From contig JBDNHI010000156.1 of assembly GCA_041694635.1 (NCBI GenBank), forward strand, positions 1-64,000: DNA of 64,000 bases. The letters are read 5' to 3'. The DNA comes from UBA969 sp041694635 (GTDB lineage Bacteria; Planctomycetota; Planctomycetia; Gemmatales; Gemmataceae). The position numbers and the translations under genes were made by a program. Position 1 is the first letter of the stretch; the number at the start of each line of letters is the position of its first letter. The notes beneath the pieces are model-generated. The model was not told the origin of the DNA. It made no database searches and saw only the letters and a program-made list of their open reading frames with translations. Of this stretch, positions 52,501 to 61,912 are shown in pieces.

Positions 52501-55500
52501 ATGCCCATCCCGTCGATTCGTACTATTAAACCTGAAGCTGTAAGAAACTTTGGGCGATTTGGCGATACTATTGATGTTCCGGTTTTGACCGAGATCCAGA
52601 CAAAATCTTATGATAGATTTTTGCAACTGGGTGTTCCCCACGATAAACGCGAAGCCTCTGGCCTCGAAGGTGTGCTTAGGGAAATTTTTCCCATTGAAAG
52701 TTATGATAAGACCATTCGTTTGCAATTCGTTCGCTACGAGCTAGGAAAACCTCGCTTTGGTACTGATGAATGTAGGCAGCTGCGACTTACCTACGGTCGA
52801 CCCTTCAAAGTTTGGCTTCGTCTTGAAAAAGAAGTACCTGTTGAAGAAGAAGTTTTTCTTGGTGAAATGCCGATTATGATTGGTGGTGGTGAATTCATTA
52901 TCAACGGTGCAGAGCGTGTGGTTGTTAGCCAGTTGCACCGTTCACCGGGTGTTGATTTTCAAGAAACTACAGATGGCGATAAAAAGCTTCATAGTTGTAG
53001 AATTATTCCAGAGCGAGGTAGTTGGATCGAGATCAATGTTACTAAGAAGGAAGCCTTAAGCGTTAGAATTGACCAATCAGGTAAATTCTCCGCAATGACT
53101 CTTCTTCGTGCTATGGATCCTAAGTATTCCACTGATGCTGATATAATTAAAGAGTTTTACGAAACTGAATCTGTCAAAATCACTACGGCGGGAAAAGTTA
53201 AGCTCAAGGGCGCCCAAGTGGTTGGTGAAGTGATTGATCCACAAACAGGCGAAATATACGCTGAAAGTGGTGAAATTCTCACCGAAGAGAAAGTTAACAG
53301 TATTTCTCTGACTAATGTTAAAGAAATCATCATTCTTAAGACTGCTAAAGATCCTATTATCATTTCTTCATTGAAGGATGATGCAACCAACACCCATGAA
53401 GAAGCCTTGCTCAAAATTTACCAACGGCTAAGGCCAGGTAATCCTCCACAACTGGAAAAAGCAAAAGAGCTTTTTAAGGAAAAGTTCCAAGATCCTAGTA
53501 GATATCGCCTTGGTAAAGTAGGTCGCTTTCGGTTAAATCGAAAATTCGACCAAAAGGTTGCCGAATCTGAAATGACTTTACGCTCTATCGATTTCCTTAA
53601 TGCTATTAAATATGTTTTGAAACTTCGTGCAAAAGATGGCTATGCAGACGATATCGATCATCTTGGTAACAGGCGTGTTAGGACTATTGATGAACTTGCA
53701 GCAGACGAATTGCGCAAAGGATTCCTGAAGCTGAAGCGTACGGTTCAAGAACGCATGAGTATGCGCGAACAAATTGATATGACACCAAGGCAATTGATTA
53801 ATCCGAAGAGTATTTCTGCTGCTATCGAGTACTTCTTTGGTCGTGGCGAACTTAGTCAAGTGGTTGACCAAACAAATCCGCTATCTCAGTTGACTCACGA
53901 AAGGCGCCTTTCGGCCCTTGGGCCTGGTGGGTTAAATCGTAAAAGAGCTGGATTTGATGTGCGCGATGTTCACATTTCGCATTATGGTAGAATTTGCCCA
54001 ATTGAAACTCCTGAAGGTACAAATATCGGCTTGATCTCTCACCTTAGCATTTATGCAGGGGTGGATGATTATGGTTTCCTTATTACCCCTTACAGGCAAA
54101 TCAAAAAACGCAAACTTACAACCGAAGTTCAATGGCTTCGTGCTGATGAAGAAGCGTTGGCTAGGCTTGCACCTGCTGATGCCCCAACCGATGGGCAGAA
54201 AATTACAGATGAGCGTATTATTGCTCGTCATGAAGGCGACTTTAAACAGGTCCTTTCCGATGAAGTCGAATTCATTGATATCAGCCCTAAGCAGATGGTT
54301 GGCGTTTCTGCTGGTCTTATTCCATTCTTGGAACACGATGATGCAAACCGTGCATTGATGGGTTCCAACATGCAAAGGCAAGCCGTTCCTCTTTTAATTA
54401 CAGAGGCACCCATTGTTGCTACCGGCCTTGAGAAAGATGTTGCTTACAATAGCGGTATGGTTCTCAAGTCTCCGATGGATGGCTATATCACTTATGCCGA
54501 CTCCGATCGAATAATCGTGGGTCTACATAAATTAGAAGATAATAACGAAACCAGCTTATTAGTTCGTGCTAGGGCTCAATCTGGTTACCGTGAAATGCTT
54601 CTGCGCAAATTTGTTGGGCTTAACGAACATACCTGCCAAAATCATAAGCCTTTAATCAAGGTGGGGCAGAAGATTAAAAAAGGTGCTATTCTTGCCGATG
54701 GTGCTGCTACTAGTAATGGTGAACTTGCCCTAGGCAGAAATGTGCTTGTTGCTTTTATGTCTTGGGATGGTTACAACTTTGAAGATGCTATTATCATTAG
54801 TGAAAAACTGGTTCAGAACGATACCTATACCAGTATTCATATTGAGCACTTCGAACTTGAAATCAGAGAAACAAAACTTGGGAAAGAAGAATTTACCCGC
54901 GATATTCCCAATGTTTCACCTCGGGCACTTGCCAACTTGGATGAGCACGGTGTAGTTCGCACAGGGACTTTTGTCCAACCAGGAGATATTCTGGTTGGTA
55001 AGGTTTCTCCTAAGTCTAAGAGTGAACTTACCCCTGAAGAAAAATTGCTTTATGCAATTTTCGGCAGAGCAGGCGAAGATGTTAAGAACGATAGTCTAGA
55101 AGTCCCTTCTGGTATCGAAGGTGTTGTCATCGATTCCAAGCGCTTCTGTCGTCGATCTAGTATGACTGATGATGAAAGAAAGATACTTGATAAGGAATAT
55201 CGTGATGAAGAAGCTCAATACAACAAGTTGATCATCGAAGAATTTCGTGCGATGCTCACCGAGTTGGGCGGAGTTACCGATAAAAATCTCGTCAAAGAGT
55301 TTGCTGGAAAAAGTGGTACTGAAAAAGATGACAAGGCTTTGCTTGATCTTGCTCAACACTTTACCCTCGACAGGCTTGATGTTCGAAGTGCTGATAGGAA
55401 GAAGGAATGTGCAGAGGTATTCGGCAGACATCGCGAACGCCTTGACACTTTGTTTGATGAAAAAGATCGCAAGCTAAATATCCTTAAAATGGGTGATGAG

Positions 55501-56250
55501 CTTCCTTCAGGCGTTCAACAAATGGTTAAGGTTTATGTTGCAGCTAAACGACAAATTTCTGTTGGCGATAAGATGGCTGGCCGACATGGGAATAAAGGTG
55601 TTATCTCCAAGATTTTACCCACGGAAGATATGCCATATTTAGCGGACGGTACCCCAGTTGATATCCTGTTGAATCCTCTTGGTGTGCCTAGCCGTATGAA
55701 TGTAGGGCAAATTCTTGAAACCCATTTAGGTTGGGCGGCTTCCAAGCTTGGATTCAAGGCTATTACCCCTGTTTTCGACGGAGCATCCGAAGAAGAAATT
55801 CGTGAAGTCCTCAAAGAAGGTGGCCTAGATACATCCGGCAAAAGCTGGTTGTTCGATGGACGAACCGGAGAACGCTTCGAACAGCAAGTTACCGTTGGTT
55901 ACATCTATATGCTTAAACTGCATCACCTTGTTGATGACAAAGTTCACGCGCGGGCAACGGGTCCTTACTCTCTTATTACCCAACAACCCTTGGGCGGGAA
56001 AGCTCGCTTCGGTGGACAGCGCTTTGGGGAAATGGAAGTTTGGGCTCTCGAAGCTTATGGGGCTGCGTATATCTTGCAAGAACTTCTCACCGTTAAGAGT
56101 GACGATGTTGAAGGTAGAACCAAGATTTATGAATCGATGGTCAAGGGTGAAAACACTCTTGAAGCAGGTACCCCTGCTAGCTTTGATGTATTAACCAATG
56201 AAATCCGTGGCCTTGCGTTGAATATGCAATTAGAAAAGAAACGGGTTTAG
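52501..56250 (+). CDS. rpoB: DNA-directed RNA polymerase subunit beta
   Basis: A 1249-residue beta subunit. It begins MPIPSIRTIKPEAVRNFG. Conserved regions include GEMPIMIGGGEFIINGAERV, the rifampicin region SQLTHERRLSALGPGGL, HYGRICPIETPEGTNIGLI, GDKMAGRHGNKGV and the C-terminal GGKARFGGQRFGEMEVWAL. The rifampicin-site residues look wild-type by eye. AGGAG lies nine bases before the ATG. Length is near the middle of the bacterial range; there is no large insertion. Confidence 0.98.
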   Translation: MPIPSIRTIKPEAVRNFGRFGDTIDVPVLTEIQTKSYDRFLQLGVPHDKREASGLEGVLREIFPIESYDKTIRLQFVRYELGKPRFGTDECRQLRLTYGRPFKVWLRLEKEVPVEEEVFLGEMPIMIGGGEFIINGAERVVVSQLHRSPGVDFQETTDGDKKLHSCRIIPERGSWIEINVTKKEALSVRIDQSGKFSAMTLLRAMDPKYSTDADIIKEFYETESVKITTAGKVKLKGAQVVGEVIDPQTGEIYAESGEILTEEKVNSISLTNVKEIIILKTAKDPIIISSLKDDATNTHEEALLKIYQRLRPGNPPQLEKAKELFKEKFQDPSRYRLGKVGRFRLNRKFDQKVAESEMTLRSIDFLNAIKYVLKLRAKDGYADDIDHLGNRRVRTIDELAADELRKGFLKLKRTVQERMSMREQIDMTPRQLINPKSISAAIEYFFGRGELSQVVDQTNPLSQLTHERRLSALGPGGLNRKRAGFDVRDVHISHYGRICPIETPEGTNIGLISHLSIYAGVDDYGFLITPYRQIKKRKLTTEVQWLRADEEALARLAPADAPTDGQKITDERIIARHEGDFKQVLSDEVEFIDISPKQMVGVSAGLIPFLEHDDANRALMGSNMQRQAVPLLITEAPIVATGLEKDVAYNSGMVLKSPMDGYITYADSDRIIVGLHKLEDNNETSLLVRARAQSGYREMLLRKFVGLNEHTCQNHKPLIKVGQKIKKGAILADGAATSNGELALGRNVLVAFMSWDGYNFEDAIIISEKLVQNDTYTSIHIEHFELEIRETKLGKEEFTRDIPNVSPRALANLDEHGVVRTGTFVQPGDILVGKVSPKSKSELTPEEKLLYAIFGRAGEDVKNDSLEVPSGIEGVVIDSKRFCRRSSMTDDERKILDKEYRDEEAQYNKLIIEEFRAMLTELGGVTDKNLVKEFAGKSGTEKDDKALLDLAQHFTLDRLDVRSADRKKECAEVFGRHRERLDTLFDEKDRKLNILKMGDELPSGVQQMVKVYVAAKRQISVGDKMAGRHGNKGVISKILPTEDMPYLADGTPVDILLNPLGVPSRMNVGQILETHLGWAASKLGFKAITPVFDGASEEEIREVLKEGGLDTSGKSWLFDGRTGERFEQQVTVGYIYMLKLHHLVDDKVHARATGPYSLITQQPLGGKARFGGQRFGEMEVWALEAYGAAYILQELLTVKSDDVEGRTKIYESMVKGENTLEAGTPASFDVLTNEIRGLALNMQLEKKRV

Positions 56251-56258
56251 TTTTCTTC

Positions 56259-56295
56259 CTCTCGGTCTTTTCCCTTAATGGGTTGACACCGAGAG
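56259..56295 (+). other. hairpin between rpoB and rpoC
   Basis: CTCTCGGT pairs with ACCGAGAG across a 21-base loop that contains CCCTTAATGGG. There is no T-run after it, so it is more likely an RNA processing or stability element than a terminator. Confidence 0.45.
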
Positions 56296-56379
56296 AATAG
56301 TTTAAATTTCTTATAAGATTTTATCTTTAAGTAAATCAGGTATTGAACCGGAATCTTCACTGCGGAGGCAATTGTACCT

Positions 56380-59300
56380 ATGAGTAATGCAAGCAATGGC
56401 GATGGATCTTATGACCGTATCAATGACTATGGTGCCGTGCGCATCAGTCTTGCAAGCCCACACGACATAAGAAATTGGTCTTTTGGCGAAGTAAAGAAGC
56501 CCGAGACCATCAACTATAGAACTTATAGGCCAGAAAAAGATGGACTTTTTTGCGAACGCATTTTCGGACCCGAAAAAGATTGGGAATGTTCCTGCGGTAA
56601 ATACCGTGGTATGAAATACAAAGGTATGATTTGTGATCGATGTGGTGTGAAAGTTGCCCACTCTCGAGTTCGCAGAAAACGAATGGGCCATATCGAATTA
56701 GCTGCCCCGGTCGTTCACATTTGGTTTTTCAAAGCGATGCCTTCCCGTCTTGGCACTTTGCTCGAAATGAAAACCAACAGTCTCGAAAAAATTATCTACT
56801 TCCAAGATTATGTCGTCACAGATCCAGGCGATACTCCTCTTAAGAAAAGTATGCTGCTTACCGAAGATGAATACCGACGAAATCGCGATAATTATGGAGA
56901 TACCTTTAAAGCCGAGATGGGTGCTGAAGGAATTCGCAAACTTCTTTCAGGCTTAAATCTAGTTGATCTTTCTGTTGATTTAAGAAAGCGATTAGATGAT
57001 GAACATAAGAAAGAAAAACCAAGTAAGCAAAAACTTCGAGACCTTGTAAAAAGGCTTAAAGTTGTTGAAGCCCTTCGTGATTCAGGTTTAGGTGGCCCGC
57101 AAAATAAACCCGAATGGATGGTTCTTGAAGCCGTTCCAGTTATTCCTCCTGACCTTCGTCCTTTAGTTTTGCTAGATAGTGGCAACTTCGCTACTTCCGA
57201 CCTTAATGACCTTTACCGTAGGATTATTAACCGTAACAACCGCCTTAAGAAACTGGTCGACCTTAACGCTCCTGAGGTTATTATTCGTAATGAAAAGCGT
57301 ATGCTTCAGCAATCGGTAGATTCACTTTTTGATAACAGTCGTTGCAAGAGACCAGTGCTTGGTTCTAGCAACCGTCCATTAAAATCCCTTACCGATATGA
57401 TTAAGGGCAAGCAGGGTCGCTTCCGAGAAAACCTATTGGGCAAGCGGGTGGATTATTCTGCTCGTTCAGTTATTGTGGTTGGCCCCGAATTGAAATTACA
57501 TCAGTGCGGTCTACCCAAGAAAATCGCTCTCGAATTATTCCAACCTTTCATCATTCGAAGGCTTAAGGAATTAGGCCACGCAGATACAATTAAATCTGCT
57601 AAGAAAATGCTTGAAAGAAAAGATGATCAGGTGTGGGATATTCTTGAAGAAGTTATCAAGAACCACCCTGTTCTTTTAAATCGGGCACCCACACTTCATC
57701 GTATGGGCATTCAAGCTTTCGAACCAGTTCTTATTGAAGGCAATGCTATCCGCATTCATCCTTTAGTTTGCAAAGGTTTTAATGCTGACTTTGATGGTGA
57801 TCAGATGGCTGTTCACCTTCCCCTATCAATTGAAGCACAAGTTGAAGCCAGTGTTTTGATGATGTCGACCAATAATATTTTTAGTCCTGCAAACGGACAA
57901 CCTATTATTAGTCCTTCTCAAGATATCGTTATGGGATGCTACTACCTTACAGCAACCCGCGGGGAAATGGGCGAAAGTGGTGAAAGCGGCGAAGGTATGA
58001 CTTTCGCTAGCACCAAGGAAATTTTCACCGCCTTTGACCTGCGTAAAATCGGCATTCATGCCCGCGTTCATGTGCGCCTTCCTATTCACAAAAAGTTTAT
58101 CTCCGAAGTCCGCTTTGAAAAAGATAAAACCAAAGTCGAAGAATTGCCCCGTAAATCAAATGGCATTGTGACCTCAACCGTTGGTAGGGTTCTCTTTAAC
58201 AATATCCTTGATGACCGAATGGCTTTTTACGACCTTGCTTTATCCACTAAGAATCTTTCTCGTATTATCGCAGAATGCTACCAAGCTTTAGGTCGAAGGG
58301 CTACCATCGAACTACTTGATCGCATGAAAGAAATTGGTTTCCGCGAATCCACTAGGTCCGGCCTTAGCTTTGCTACCGATGACCTTCGGACACCAGATAT
58401 CAAAGAGAAAGTTCTTAACGATACAGAAAAAGATGTTGAAAAAATCCGCAAAAATTATGACAAAGGTAACATTACTGAACGCGAACGTTACAATAATGTT
58501 CTTGATCTTTGGACCGCGGCTAGCAAAACCATCACTAAACAAATGATGGAAGATCTTAAGAACGATGTTCGCCTTGACGAACACGGAAAAAAACGACCTT
58601 ACCTTAATCCTATTTTCCTGATGGCCCACTCTGGCGCTCGTGGTGGTATCGAACAGATCCGTCAGCTTGCGGGTATGCGCGGGCTAATGGCAAAACCTAA
58701 CGGCACCATTATCGAAACCCCTATTAAAGCCAACTTTAAAGAGGGGCTTTCCGTTCTAGAATACTTCAGTTCTACCCACGGTGCACGAAAAGGCTTGGCA
58801 GATACCGCACTTAAAACCGCAGACTCAGGCTATCTTACTCGTAAGCTTGCTGATGTCGCACAAAATGTTGTCATCACAATGCACGACTGTGGCACCTCTG
58901 CTGGTGTCGACAAATCCGCTATGCTTAAAGGAGATGAAACAGAACGCTCCCTTGCCGATACCATTCGTGGTCGAGTTAGCCGTACCACTATTGTTAACCC
59001 TGTAACGGGTGAAACGATTGTGAACGAAAACGATATGGTTTCTACCGAGGCAGCTCGGCTCCTAGAATTTCATGGCATTGATAAAATCTCCGTTCGTAGT
59101 CCTATGACTTGCCAGGCTCCCCTAGGCATTTGTAGGCTTTGTTACGGTATGGATCTTTCTACAGGTTCCTTAGTTGAAGAAGGTATGGCGGTTGGTATTA
59201 TCGCTGCTCAATCTATTGGAGAACCTGGTACCCAACTTACTATGCGTACCTTCCACATTGGTGGTACCGTTAAGCGTGAAGTTGGAGAAAGTGAACATAA

Positions 59301-60738
59301 AGCCAAGAAGGCTGGAACTATTAACTTCGAACGACTTGATATCGTTATTAACGATAAAAAGGAAAAAATTGCACTTACTAGAAATGGTGAGATTACAATC
59401 CTTGGTCCTAAAGATAAAGTCCTTGAAACTTTAGCTGTCCCTAACGGTTCAATTCTTTATGTTGAAAAAGGTCAGCAAGTTACTCCAGGTACTTTGCTTT
59501 GTAAATGGGATCCACATATTATTCCTATCTTGGCTGACCGAGGTGGAAAAGTTAAATTCGACACCATCATTGAAGGCGAAACCTTCCTTAAAGAACGCGA
59601 TGAAGTGACAGGTGCTGAACGCTGGACCATCATGGAACATAAGGGCGATTACCATCCCCAAATTTTGATTGAAGATGAACTTGGACAGAAACAGGCTTTT
59701 TATTATATGCCTGAAAAAGCTATCCTTGAAGTCCGCGAAAATCAAAATGTTTCTGCCGGTACTCTTATCGCTAAAACTCCCCGTGAGGTCGTTGGAAATA
59801 CCGATATCACCGGTGGTCTTCCTCGAGTTACTGAAATCTTTGAAGCCCGTAGGCCTCGTGACCCTGCTGTTATGGCAGAAGTTGCTGGTATTGTCGAACT
59901 GGGTGAAAAGAAACGGGGCAAGCGTACTATCTATGTCCAACCTATTGATGACAACGGTAAAGCTAAGGGCGAAAAGAGAGAACATCTTGTTCCCCCAGGC
60001 AAGCATCTTCGAGTCCATGCTGGCGATAGGGTGCGTGAAGGCGAGGCCCTTGTTCAAGGACCTCTAGCTCCTCACGATATCTTACGCATCAGCGGCTCTG
60101 AAGCTGCAATGGCTTATCTCGTTCGTGAAATTCAAGCCGTTTACAGAACTCAGCGCGTTGATATCGATGACAAGCATATCGAAATTATCGTTTCTCAAAT
60201 GCTTCGTAAGGTTAAAGTCGAACTTATGGGTGATACTGGATTATTGCCTGGCTCCGTAGTTGATCGCTTTGCGTTCCAAAATGTTAATCAGAGACTTCGA
60301 GAATGCGTTAAGATTAAAAAAGTCGGTGAGTCTAAGTTTGAAGAAGGTAAGATTATTTCTAAGGAAGATTTTGAAGAAGAGCGAGCTTTGCTCGAAGCCG
60401 AAGGCAAAACCCTTCCTACCTTTACCAAACCAGTTCACGCTACTTGTAGTGTTCAGCTTCTTGGTATCACCAAAGCATCGGTTCAGTCTGATAGCTTTAT
60501 CTCTGCGGCATCCTTCCAAGAAACCACCAAGGTGCTTACCGAAGCTGCACTTGCTGGCAAGAGCGATTACTTGGTAGGGCTTAAAGAAAATGTGATTCTT
60601 GGTCACCTTGTTCCCGCTGGAACTGGTTTCCGAATTCATCACGAAGCCGAAGTCAAAGTAAATTCCCCTTATGTAGGTGAAAGTACCGAAAACATAAGTG
60701 TTAATTCAGAAGACAATGAGCCAGCTATAACTACATAG
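56380..60738 (+). CDS. rpoC: DNA-directed RNA polymerase subunit beta'
   Basis: A 1452-residue beta' subunit. The first zinc site is ECSCGKYRG with CDRCG (C70, C72, C85, C88). The catalytic loop is NADFDGDQMAVH from residue 468. The bridge/trigger region has IAAQSIGEPGTQLTMRTFH, and the second zinc site includes CQAPLGICRLCYG. A short Gly/Glu insertion (GEMGESGESGEG) stands near residue 530. GGAGG stands eleven bases before the ATG. No stop, frame change or intein was seen. Confidence 0.98.
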   Translation: MSNASNGDGSYDRINDYGAVRISLASPHDIRNWSFGEVKKPETINYRTYRPEKDGLFCERIFGPEKDWECSCGKYRGMKYKGMICDRCGVKVAHSRVRRKRMGHIELAAPVVHIWFFKAMPSRLGTLLEMKTNSLEKIIYFQDYVVTDPGDTPLKKSMLLTEDEYRRNRDNYGDTFKAEMGAEGIRKLLSGLNLVDLSVDLRKRLDDEHKKEKPSKQKLRDLVKRLKVVEALRDSGLGGPQNKPEWMVLEAVPVIPPDLRPLVLLDSGNFATSDLNDLYRRIINRNNRLKKLVDLNAPEVIIRNEKRMLQQSVDSLFDNSRCKRPVLGSSNRPLKSLTDMIKGKQGRFRENLLGKRVDYSARSVIVVGPELKLHQCGLPKKIALELFQPFIIRRLKELGHADTIKSAKKMLERKDDQVWDILEEVIKNHPVLLNRAPTLHRMGIQAFEPVLIEGNAIRIHPLVCKGFNADFDGDQMAVHLPLSIEAQVEASVLMMSTNNIFSPANGQPIISPSQDIVMGCYYLTATRGEMGESGESGEGMTFASTKEIFTAFDLRKIGIHARVHVRLPIHKKFISEVRFEKDKTKVEELPRKSNGIVTSTVGRVLFNNILDDRMAFYDLALSTKNLSRIIAECYQALGRRATIELLDRMKEIGFRESTRSGLSFATDDLRTPDIKEKVLNDTEKDVEKIRKNYDKGNITERERYNNVLDLWTAASKTITKQMMEDLKNDVRLDEHGKKRPYLNPIFLMAHSGARGGIEQIRQLAGMRGLMAKPNGTIIETPIKANFKEGLSVLEYFSSTHGARKGLADTALKTADSGYLTRKLADVAQNVVITMHDCGTSAGVDKSAMLKGDETERSLADTIRGRVSRTTIVNPVTGETIVNENDMVSTEAARLLEFHGIDKISVRSPMTCQAPLGICRLCYGMDLSTGSLVEEGMAVGIIAAQSIGEPGTQLTMRTFHIGGTVKREVGESEHKAKKAGTINFERLDIVINDKKEKIALTRNGEITILGPKDKVLETLAVPNGSILYVEKGQQVTPGTLLCKWDPHIIPILADRGGKVKFDTIIEGETFLKERDEVTGAERWTIMEHKGDYHPQILIEDELGQKQAFYYMPEKAILEVRENQNVSAGTLIAKTPREVVGNTDITGGLPRVTEIFEARRPRDPAVMAEVAGIVELGEKKRGKRTIYVQPIDDNGKAKGEKREHLVPPGKHLRVHAGDRVREGEALVQGPLAPHDILRISGSEAAMAYLVREIQAVYRTQRVDIDDKHIEIIVSQMLRKVKVELMGDTGLLPGSVVDRFAFQNVNQRLRECVKIKKVGESKFEEGKIISKEDFEEERALLEAEGKTLPTFTKPVHATCSVQLLGITKASVQSDSFISAASFQETTKVLTEAALAGKSDYLVGLKENVILGHLVPAGTGFRIHHEAEVKVNSPYVGESTENISVNSEDNEPAITT

Positions 60739-60797
60739 TAGAATTGGACTTAGAGCTTTTAAGATTATTTTCTTCTAAACCCTAAGTCTGTACTTAC

Positions 60798-60826
60798 TTG
60801 ACCTTGTGTTGATATGTTCCTAATTT
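60798..60826 (+). promoter_or_regulatory. promoter upstream of rpsL
   Basis: TTGACC (60798-60803) and TAATTT (60821-60826) lie 17 bases apart, giving a start near 60833 and a 67-base leader. A 7-base inverted repeat (GACTTAG/CTAAGTC) lies just upstream, between rpoC and the promoter. Confidence 0.55.
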
Positions 60827-60899
60827 AATTGTTTATGGTTATTCTGCCACGATGGTGGTCTAACTCTATAACAGTAAAACTTGTATTGGTTTGATTACT

Positions 60900-61274
60900 A
60901 TGCCAACGATTAATCAGTTAGTGAAAAGACCCAGAACCCAGCAATATAGCAAGCCCAAGCATCCTGCGATGCAAGGGTGCCCCCATAAGAAGGGCGTTTG
61001 CTTGCAGGTTAAAACGATGACCCCTAAGAAGCCTAACTCAGCGCTTCGTAAGGTTGCTCGTGTGCGACTTTCTAACCAAATTGAAGTCACAGCATACATT
61101 CCCGGTGAAGGCCATAATCTTCAGGAACATTCAATTGTTCTGGTGCGTGGCGGTCGTGTACGCGATCTTCCTGGGGTTCGTTACCATATTGTTCGCGGTG
61201 TACTCGATTCACAAGGTGTTTCGGATCGTAAACAAGCTCGTTCCAAGTATGGTACGAAGCGAGAAGGCAAGTAA
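60900..61274 (+). CDS. rpsL: 30S ribosomal protein S12
   Basis: A 124-residue S12: MPTINQLVKRPR, CPHKKGVCLQV, TMTPKKPNSALRKVARVRL, IPGEGHNLQEHSIVLVRGG and DLPGVRYHIVRG. Lysines of the PKKPNS and GRVRDLPG regions, where streptomycin resistance changes occur, look wild-type. ATG 60900 is chosen; a TTG at 60891 adds three residues and does not fit the family. Confidence 0.98.
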   Translation: MPTINQLVKRPRTQQYSKPKHPAMQGCPHKKGVCLQVKTMTPKKPNSALRKVARVRLSNQIEVTAYIPGEGHNLQEHSIVLVRGGRVRDLPGVRYHIVRGVLDSQGVSDRKQARSKYGTKREGK

Positions 61275-61316
61275 TATAATTTTTTGGATTTCAAAAGCTA
61301 AAGGTGAAAATTTATC

Positions 61317-61787
61317 ATGGGAAAAAGGACTGCTAGCGCTGAAACGCTCAAGCCAGATCCAGTTTACAATTCTAAACTGGTCAGCAAGTTTATTAATGTG
61401 GTTATGCTATCCGGTAAGAAGCAAACTGCTTCTAGGATTTTTTATGATGCTATGGATCAAATCAAAAAACGTATCCCTGATATAGATCCCCTTGAGGTTT
61501 TCACCCAAGCTGTAGAACATGTAAAGCCAAGTGTTGAAGTTCGAAGTAAACGCGTAGGTGGTGCAACTTATCAAGTTCCAATGCAGGTTAATAGGGTTAG
61601 GCAACAAAGCTTGTCAATCCGTTGGATAGTCGGAGCAGCGCGAGATAAAGTTGGTCGACCGATGTATCTAAGATTAGCAGATGAACTCATTGCTGGTTTC
61701 CGCAGGGAAGGCGAAGCAATGTCCAAGCGAGAAAACACAATCAAAATGGCAGAAGCAAACAAGGCATTTGCGCATTTTGCCTGGTGA
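61317..61787 (+). CDS. rpsG: 30S ribosomal protein S7
   Basis: A 156-residue S7: PDPVYNSKLVSKFINVVM, SGKKQTASRIFYDAMDQI, VEVRSKRVGGATYQVPMQV, SIRWIVGAARDK and ENTIKMAEANKAFAHFAW. It begins 42 bases after rpsL and is followed by a strong terminator before fusA, an uncommon break of the str operon. Confidence 0.98.
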   Translation: MGKRTASAETLKPDPVYNSKLVSKFINVVMLSGKKQTASRIFYDAMDQIKKRIPDIDPLEVFTQAVEHVKPSVEVRSKRVGGATYQVPMQVNRVRQQSLSIRWIVGAARDKVGRPMYLRLADELIAGFRREGEAMSKRENTIKMAEANKAFAHFAW

Positions 61788-61812
61788 TCCTTCTCCCTTT
61801 GTCAATACACCG

Positions 61813-61846
61813 GGCCTTCTGGATTTCATCCAGCAGGCCTTTTTTA
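61813..61846 (+). terminator. intrinsic terminator between rpsG and fusA
   Basis: GGCCT-T-CTGGAT pairs with ATCCAG-C-AGGCC around the loop TTC and is followed by TTTTTT. This is a textbook rho-independent terminator, so fusA should have its own promoter in the 66 bases that follow or depend on read-through. Confidence 0.85.
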
Positions 61847-61912
61847 TTACCCTTAATTATTTCTAACCGCCTTACTTACTGTTTTCTATACTCTCGAAAC
61901 CTGAGCTGATCT

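Noticed and set aside
59449..60057. 202-codon minus-strand open frame opposite rpoC
   Set aside because: Antisense shadow with no domain pattern; rpoC is certain.
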